Shown here: piece after piece, positions 57,601-64,000 of the stretch
Numbering within the stretch: position 1 is the first letter of the stretch
Layout of the letters: every line of letters starts with the position of its first letter
Notes under the pieces: generated by a model
Told to the model about the DNA's origin: nothing
The model's database searches: none
What the model saw: the letters and a program-made list of their open reading frames with translations, nothing else
DNA from: Lenzites betulinus
Lineage: Eukaryota > Basidiomycota > Agaricomycetes > Polyporales > Polyporaceae
Assembly (NCBI GenBank): GCA_022264855.1
Contig: JABYQU010000024.1
Location: 186,001-250,000 of the forward strand
DNA length: 64,000 nucleotides
Reading direction: 5' to 3'
Program-made: the position numbers and the translations under genes

Positions 57601-59699
57601 GGCAGCCTCATGTTCAGCACGTGCCGCATCCGCCTCCGCTTCCGCGTGCACGTCTTCCTCGTCTTGAGAAGCTTCACCTGGGGCATCTTCATACTCGGGA
57701 GCACTCCGTCCAAGAGGGCGCCCCCGTTCCTCCTCTTCCTCGTCCTCCTCGGCGATAGCGCCATCGTAATCGCTCTCAGCATGTTGATCTACAGAAGCAC
57801 TTCATCAATACTCTACTCGTACACCCTTGCACACGACGAGCGATCGCGGCGGGAAAACTTAATTACCATCCAAGGGAGTCTCCTCTGTCGGAGACCCCAA
57901 CCCTGTTTCAGCACGCACCGACCCAACGCTATCCTTCCGCTCCGGCGCCTGTGGCTTCGGGGACGTCGGGAGAAGCGGCGGGGACTTTAAAGACGTTGTC
58001 TCCTGCTGGCTGTCACGACGGACAGGAAGAGGGTGAGACGGCGGAGACGCAACGGGGGAGCGAGCGGAGTCCGCGCTGTCCCGACGAGTCGGCGGCGGCG
58101 GCGGCATTCCTCCGCCGAAGGGGTTGAACCCGCCAGACTTTGCGATCCTGTCAGCAATGCGTTTGCGACGGGCAGCCTCGTCTTCCTCTTCCGGCTCTTC
58201 GTCTGCCTCGGGTTCAGCGGGTGTTTCTGTGTGCTCCGGTTCCTCGACTTCACGAGCCTCCACTTCCTCCTCCTTATCCTCATCGGCATGCTCTTCTACA
58301 CTTGGGATAGAAGATGTCGCGGGTGGTTCCGGAGTGTACTCTTCCTCCAAAGCTTTGTCTGCGGGAAGTTCTGTGACTTCCTCGGCCTCGGTCGTCTTCT
58401 CTTCGGCGACGTCTTCAGGCTCAGGGGCATGTTCCGCTAACTTCTCAGCCTGCTCCTCGGTGAGCTCTGGCTCGCGGTCGCCGTGCGGACCAGTATCCTC
58501 GACTTCAGACGCAGTGGGCACCTCGTCCTTCTCAGCTTCCACAGCGGATTCGTCAGTGGGCGGAAGTGCAGCAGGGCTCTCATGTAACTCTTGCGCAACA
58601 ATCGGCGGAGCGGGTGAAGGCGACTTGGCAGCACGCCGGCGTGGTGGTGCAGCCCTCTTCGGGACCTGAGGAACGGGCATCGCAGGTGAACGCACAGGAG
58701 GTGAGGTTACCGTAGAATCCGGGGAGAGTGTGTCCGATGTCGCGGAATCCTTCTTTGCCGCGGCGAAGTAGTCTGTCGACGGCCATCTCTGTCAGTTAGA
58801 GACGAGGATGCATTGCATGCGGAACGTACCAGCAGAGCCTACATTCTCGGCTTCCGCCGTAGACACAGGGGCTGTCTCATCGGCTGGCTCAATGACGGCA
58901 GGTACTATGAGACCAATCAGTGAATGCTCGTCGCGTACACCTTCCCATACTTACCTTCCGATGGCTCAACGGCAGGCGATGCCTCCACGGGCTTCTCTTC
59001 CTTGGCTTGTTCCTCCTCCTTGTGCACCTTCTTGGGCGGGACATCGGGTTTCTTGCCAAAGATCGGCGGGGTCATCCCAATCCTGGCACCTCCCAGACGC
59101 GCCATCCTCGCCGCCAACGCCGCCCGTCGTTGCCTTTCCTCCTCCTGGGCATCCGGCTCGCCGTCATCCTCCTTCGATTCTTCCTCTTCGCCCTCTTTTG
59201 ACGGTGCCTCGGATGCAGGGGATTTCGCATCGTCCGCCAGTTCAGCAGTCTTCTCCTTCTCTTGCGCGGGCTTATCCTGTTCATCATCATCACCCCCGAT
59301 CGGCGCGACCTTCTGCACGACCGGCGGGGGCTTCCACTTTGGCTTCTCTCCTGCGGGCCGCGGGGGCGGGCTCGTCGCAGCGCCCCCAGCACCGCTGAAG
59401 CCGCCCGAACCCTGGAGTGCGGCCATGCGCTCCTTCAGGGAGAGCTTCCCGATGGCCTCCTTGGCGTCCGCGGCGGACATCCCCGCGGCCTTGCGACTCT
59501 CAGCGTTATCATCGTGGGCCGTGGTAGTCGCCTTCGGTGAGGTGGGCGGGGAGAGGGGCTTGGGCGTCCAGGCAATGTGCCCGGGCTTGGGGCGCGGGGC
59601 GGGCGGAGCTCCCCCAGGGGTCGGCGCGGACCCCTTGTTCTCAAACGCGGCGATTCGGTCGCGTAGCGAGCTGACCTTCTTCGGCGGTGGATCCGACAT
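54672..59699 (-). CDS. BBC1: BBC1/AIM3-like actin-patch protein
   Basis: Bbc1 (Mti1) works at cortical actin patches, tempering Las17/myosin-I-driven actin assembly in endocytosis. The start is MSDPPPKKVSSLRDRIAAFE. Most of the protein is proline- and acid-rich, probably disordered, with many PPPPPP runs suited to SH3 or profilin binding. The C-terminus is the family's folded domain: HEVAAALHEKSKKGVVGDGS, YLGFVTTVLGQVPNAAQP, MPGDVLVAHDAKFKGHKGLQ, SYHQHVGVG and VKVFQANQHVGQQSVEAASY. The long exon seems to end VKVSGA, but a GTAAGT intron leads to a last exon IFRVLEA-stop, so the gene ends at 54672. A motif like RRxxIAxRMAKLGGxRFG occurs four times. I saw no SH3 domain, unlike yeast Bbc1. Exon junctions between 57780 and 58960 are approximate. 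Confidence 0.82.
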
Positions 59700-60052
59700 G
59701 GTGAATGTGGTATGTGGGGAGAGGATGCTGCGCCTCGCTCGCTCGTCGTAGTCAAGCTTAATCTCGTCGCGTTACTCGCTGTTACTCGCGGCCTGCGGAA
59801 CTAGCGCCCGCGGCATACGCCGGGCATGCCCGATATGGAAGAAGTTGTCGTTCGTCTCGACTCTCCTTCCTCCGGCCTACTAGGCCTGGCCGATGTGTAG
59901 GCAAAATATAAATACTACTGTTAGTTACTGAGCACATGCACTTCCTCGCAGATGTCATAGTCACATATTCCTCAGAATTATACCTTCTTCTTTGAACCGC
60001 TACACACCCAGCAAAACCCAACAACTTGAAAAACACATAGTGCACGAGAATG
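59700..60052. other. BBC1 upstream region
   Basis: This holds the BBC1 promoter and the 3' flank of the F-box gene, which is on the same strand. No separate gene is supported. Confidence 0.5.
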
Positions 60053-61605
60053 TTATAGTAGTACAGGCCCATGTTCGTCAATATCTCCAACCTTCCATAG
60101 CCAGAACGGCCCTGAGCAGCAAAATTTAAGTGGATGAGTCTGGGCGCGTACAAAAAAGACATACCAACGGGGTCGTGTCGGTCGTGAAGGACAGTAGTCC
60201 AAGCCCCCAGTATTCCATACTTTGACCGAATACTCCCTATCTGCACCCCCTCAGAGCTGAGCATGCATGACTATCAGTGAAGTGGTAGAGGCTATGCGTG
60301 AGGCAACCGACCTCCATATGGCGTTCCCTTGCTCGCCCGAAGTCTAGAGTACCGTAGGTTAGCACGGTACACCATTTCAGGATTACGGCCAGCTCACAAA
60401 GTGCCAGCGGATCTGATTGTCTGGAGTGAGTCGGACACTGCCAACAAAGATCGCATGTCCGTCTAGCGAGCCACCAAAGTTGATTCGAGGCCTTCCAGGA
60501 TGATCAGGGTCCGCTTCCGTTCCGAGGACACGTAGCTCGACGTATATAGAGCGAAACACCTCGTCGAAGTTAGGGTCTTCAAATACCTCGTTGCGCAATG
60601 GTACGTTATCCGATGACTGATGTGCAGTTTTAGTTTGTAACTATGCCAAGTCTGCGTTGACAGAATGACGCCACGTACGTTGAAGTTGTTAAAGACTGCT
60701 CGATGAACGATCATAGATTAAATTCGTGTCGTCGTACTCCTCACAGTGGCATTTAACTTACCCAGTAGTTCCCGGTGATCCACAAAACAGAACGAGCATT
60801 GCCACCTGCCCGTTACACCCGCCCAGTCCGGGTCCTCGTCTAGGTTGATCCAATTCTTGAGGATGCTCTGCGTCCACGGCATGCTCATCGGAAACAGACT
60901 GTATTCTGCAGCCGCCGCCTCTTCCGTAGTGGGAACGATGTGCAGCGACATGACGTGGTGGATCGCGCGGAGGTGCACCCAGTTAACGCGCCCGCTGCCG
61001 TCCATCATGAATGGCCCAAAGTCATTGTCGTACTTGTAATTCCGCATAGCGTACACAAACATGCGAGAGGTCGTGCGCTTCTCGTAACGGAAATCGCTAG
61101 ATGTGAGCCCGAAGTATGTGTGCAGCCGCGCGCGGAGTTGGCGTTCTTCCGAGGATAGGTCCCACTCTTCGTGCTCGATGAGAGTGCTGTTGCGGAGCAT
61201 AACTGTCGCCCAAACCTGATTCATAGAGAGGTCCACCTCTTGTGGAAGGTTCACCGGAGGTGTGGTAGTGACCATGTCGATGAGTGTCTGAAGGACTTGA
61301 CAGCGCTCCTCGGGGCGACATACGGAGAGTGTGGTGAGCACAGTTCGGGCGCGGATGACGCGTTGCAGCTGCAGCCTCCAGTCTATCGTAGACAACGGTC
61401 TCCCAAGTGATGTAAGGCATTTCCGGGGATCGTCGAAAGGCTGCCTCAGGAAAAGCTCTCGCCATAGATGCTGGTCTTCGGGGTCGCCATAGACAAGAGC
61501 ATGATACGCAGAGCACGTCTGTGAGAACTGTGCGATATCGATAGGATCCAACAGCACAAGAGCCTGTTCAAGCACTTCGATGGGGAGATCTTCGAGCCTT
61601 GCCAT
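60053..61605 (-). CDS. F-box domain protein
   Basis: This is a predicted substrate receptor of an SCF (Skp1-cullin-F-box) ubiquitin ligase. The N-terminal F-box is clear: LEDLPIEVLEQALVLLDPID then IAQFSQTCSAYHALVYGD. The long middle includes LWRELFLRQPFDDPRKCL and MNQVWATVMLRNSTLIEHEE, and ends with WQCSFCFVDHRELL. Five small 3' exons complete it in frame: VFNNFN, SSDNVPLRNEVFEDPNFDEV to IRWHF, TSGEQGNAIWS, SEGVQIGSIRSKYGILGAWT to DPVG, and PFWLWKVGDIDEHGPVLL-stop. The GEQGNAIW / GVQ.G..RS / DPVGPFW ending recurs in many basidiomycete F-box proteins. The target is unknown. It is divergent from TAF6, with 457 bp between start codons. Confidence 0.83.
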
Positions 61606-62062
61606 ATACTAGGTGAAGAATCAGGTAAGCCTGTCTCACGTACTATGAGCCACATACAGAAACGGGGAGATAGAGGGTATAATCACGCACCTTATTAAAT
61701 ACTCCTGCTACTTCCTATATGTGCGCCAGGATATTGAACTAGAAAGACAGCCGGAGCTCGATAGTTCGTGAAAGGGTGCGATGTTGTACCAAGTTGTTAC
61801 AAGCTTGTTACAAACCGGAGATCATTCTGAACGGGCGTTTGTTCGGCGATCAGGCCTTCAGGATCGGTCCGGAGTGAACCGTTTCCATATTAGGCATGCG
61901 CGCCTGTTTCGCTTGAGGCGCCTGACGCCTGATCATGTTCCCTTGAAGTACCACTGTGGCTTCGTCTCGACTTCCACTTCGTTCTCCTTTCCTCAGCGTA
62001 GACATCATCTTGAGACACTGATAACGCACCGCATCAACTACCACAAAAATATCTCCGTAGAA
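61606..62062. promoter_or_regulatory. Shared divergent promoter of the F-box gene and TAF6
   Basis: These 457 bp separate two start codons on opposite strands, so both promoters lie here. No TATA box was clear. Confidence 0.55.
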
Positions 62063-63729
62063 ATGAGCAAACAAGCTCCCAAAAACCGCTCAATACCAAC
62101 CAAGGTACCCGGCATCTACAAGACAGACTCTGTTCGGGTACGACGAGGCAATATATGCCATCCGACGCGTTATTCACTGGGCTGCAGGATGTAGCCGAGT
62201 CACTGAACATAACGAATCTGCCAGACGTTGTTGCGTCAGCATTGGCTAGCGATGTGGAGTATCGTATATCCCAAGTGGTGGAGGTACGCGCTCGTTGTGC
62301 TCGACCTGCATCGGCTCAAATAGGTGTCTCCAGGAAGCCGCGCGTTTCATGAGACATGCAAAACGTACGACGTTGACGACCGCTGACGTCGACCAGGCGT
62401 TGCGTGTGCTCAACATTGAGCCGCTATACGGCCACTTCCCCTATAACCCACCAACCTTCCGACGCGCTCTGCCCTTTCCCCAGATGCCGTCAGCCGGACC
62501 TGTATACTTCATTGAAGACGAGGAGATTGAGTTCGACCGTGCACTGCGCGAGGAGAAGGTGACACTACCGAAGGGCGTGTCGTGGACCGCGCACTGGCTA
62601 GCCGTGGAAGGCGTACAACCGCTCATACCAGAGAATCCACCGGCACTTCCAAGAGACATCGACCCAGAGAATGCAGCAGCGAAACAATCCGCACCTTCGA
62701 ACGTTCCCGGCTCCATATTTCCCCTCACGCCACCATCTTCAGACCGCCCTTCCCCTCTACAGGCTGCGAAGCAACAGCCACAACAGCACATCGCAGTCAA
62801 ACAGGTGCTCTCACGCGAGCTCCAGCTGTATTATACCCGCCTTACCTCCTCCCTACTGCCGCCTACGTCTGATTTCGCAAAACGTACTGCTGCCTTGGCG
62901 AGTCTACGACATGACGCGGGCCTCTCTCCTCTGTTGCCGTACTTGGTTCGTTGGGTAGGGCAGGGTGTTGTTGACGCGCTTCGGAGTGGCTCTCAGAGTG
63001 ATAATGACGGCAGAGTGCTCGAGGTGCTGCTGGATGTCATAGAAGCTCTTCTTAATAACCAGACCCTCGGCGTTGAACCATATGTAAGTCGCTTTCGATT
63101 ATAGTGCATGTTCGACGAACACCAACGAACCCAACTTGCAGCTCCACCAACTTTTGCCGTCCATCCTCTCCATTCTCCTACATGCCGCACTCCCGCCATC
63201 GCATGCCGCCAATTTGCGTACCACTGCAGCGCAAATCCTTTCCCACCTCCTGACCCACTACTCGACAACATACCCTGGGCTGTCCTCGCGCATCGTCAAG
63301 ACTTTGATTGTGGGCCTTATCGGCGAAGGCAAAAGCAGGTCAACACGCGAGGGTGCCATTCGCGGCCTCATGGGGATCGGAAAGGAGGCCGTCAGACAGG
63401 GACTTGTTAAGCACCAGGGCGCGAAGGTGATAGGAGACGAGTGCATGCCGGGCGAGTCCAGTTCACTAGTCGAACTAGTGGTGGTGCGTAACTTCAAGCT
63501 TACCCTATGATACGGAGCACTAACACGACGCGTCGTCGCGAAACAGGAGGGCTTCAGGCTGATTCACCCACCATCTGGGCAGCCTACGCCTCTCAATCTG
63601 GACTCGGGCGCAGACGCGACGGTGTTCGAAGATCTGCGCAGCCACCTTGGCGCCTTCTTCGCAGAGCGCGTCATTGGGGACGCTGCCTGGGCAAGAGGCA
63701 TCCTCTCTGACGACACGCCTACAGCGTGA
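62063..63729 (+). CDS. TAF6: TAF6, TFIID/SAGA histone-fold subunit
   Basis: TAF6 pairs with TAF9 through a histone fold in TFIID (and SAGA) and helps form the RNA polymerase II preinitiation complex. The first exon is MSKQAPKNRSIPTKVPGIYK then TDSVR. A 61-bp intron (GTACGA to CTGCAG) joins it to DVAESLNITNLPDVVASALA and SDVEYRISQVVE. A second intron leads to EAARFMRHAKRTTLTTADVD then QALRVLNIEPLYG, completing the histone fold at residues about 20-90. An ATG inside the first intron (62158) opens a false frame. The HEAT-repeat TAF6C region follows: LSRELQLYYTRLTSSLLPPT, LVRWVGQGVVDALR, LHQLLPSILSILLHAALPPS and VGLIGEGKSRSTREGAIRGL. The last exon reads EGFRLIHPPSGQPTPLNLDS and ends LSDDTPTA-stop. 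Confidence 0.92.
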
Positions 63730-64000
63730 CTCTCGGTACTGTACGGTTTGTGATTATATTTTTGGACCTCTTGCCCAATCATGCGGGCAATATGTACTTC
63801 TATCTCGCTTGGCTGCATTCATCTGCCGCATCCCCGAGAATGGCCGGGGGCATTACGTCGTTCATGCACCTTGCATGGTGAGTATCCGGAGACAAAGGAT
63901 GTATGTATCCCGCATGGGGATGCACGGGACACGAGGTGCGCAGCTCTATACACATTGCTCGTCTGCTGAATGGATCGAAGCACTAGCAGACGTCCTATGC
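63730..64000. other. 3' flank of TAF6 to the window edge
   Basis: No gene is supported in these 271 bp. The next gene would lie outside the window. Confidence 0.4.

Noticed and set aside
56914..57990. 358-codon plus-strand frame opposite BBC1
   Set aside because: It is the complement of repetitive Pro/Glu codons in the BBC1 gene, with no independent domain.
59782..60264. 160-codon minus-strand frame as a separate gene
   Set aside because: Its meaningful part (SEGVQIGSIRSKYGILGAWT to DPVG) splices in frame onto the F-box gene. The rest is intron read-through and flank.
62155..62352. Alternative TAF6 start at the ATG at 62158
   Set aside because: The ATG lies in an intron. The spliced join GIYKTDSVR-DVAESL fits the family N-terminus better.
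1..64000. tRNA, 5S rRNA or CRISPR-like arrays
   Set aside because: None was seen by eye. CRISPR is not expected in a fungal genome, and the only tRNA-like match is the Copia primer site.

Overview
The window is nuclear DNA of a filamentous basidiomycete, most likely an Agaricomycete close to the Polyporales (inference). The signs are GC-rich genes cut by many introns of about 45-70 bp, DUF6534 membrane proteins, fungal F-box and Mms22/Mus7 proteins, and Ty3/Gypsy and Ty1/Copia retrotransposons. There are no operons, and no rRNA or tRNA genes were seen. All gene models were spliced by eye from GT-AG signals and reading-frame continuity, so exon edges are predictions.

Region by region. 0.26-1.64 kb (-): a secreted GH43 endo-arabinanase. 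2.8-6.1 kb (+): AVL9, a late secretory DENN-type protein. 6.9-8.1 kb (+): an unrecognised secreted protein. 9.2-19.5 kb: three paralogous MFS transporters in tandem (+), with a zinc-finger-like gene (-) between the second and third. 19.8-26.0 kb (-): the replication-repair protein Mms22/Mus7. 26.3-35.5 kb: a structurally complete Ty3/Gypsy element with identical LTRs, a 5-bp target duplication and one uninterrupted 2816-codon ORF. 35.8-39.2 kb (+): an SNM1/Artemis-type nuclease. 39.4-40.0 kb (-): a small conserved protein. 41.1-45.9 kb (+): two tandem DUF6534 membrane proteins. 46.2-51.1 kb: a Ty1/Copia element with near-identical LTRs but no reverse-transcriptase core. 51.1-52.6 kb (-): EBP2. 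53.0-54.0 kb (-): a second zinc-finger-like gene, paralogous to the one at 15 kb. 54.7-59.7 kb (-): a proline-rich BBC1/AIM3-type actin-patch protein. 60.1-61.6 kb (-): an F-box protein. 62.1-63.7 kb (+): TAF6.

Most genes are ordinary housekeeping or nutrient-use genes. The notable features concern the two young retrotransposons. The Gypsy element sits between two divergently transcribed DNA-repair genes whose shared intergenic space would otherwise be about 0.6 kb. The Copia element has lost its RT core yet has intact ends, a half-tRNA-iMet primer site, a target duplication and only one LTR difference seen, so it was probably moved in trans. It ends 45 bp from the EBP2 stop codon. I did not find a clear new multi-gene system. 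The best candidates for something under-described are the fused C-terminal accessory domain of the Gypsy polyprotein, the RT-less Copia element with TATTAG/CTAATA ends, and a four-copy short motif in the BBC1-like protein.
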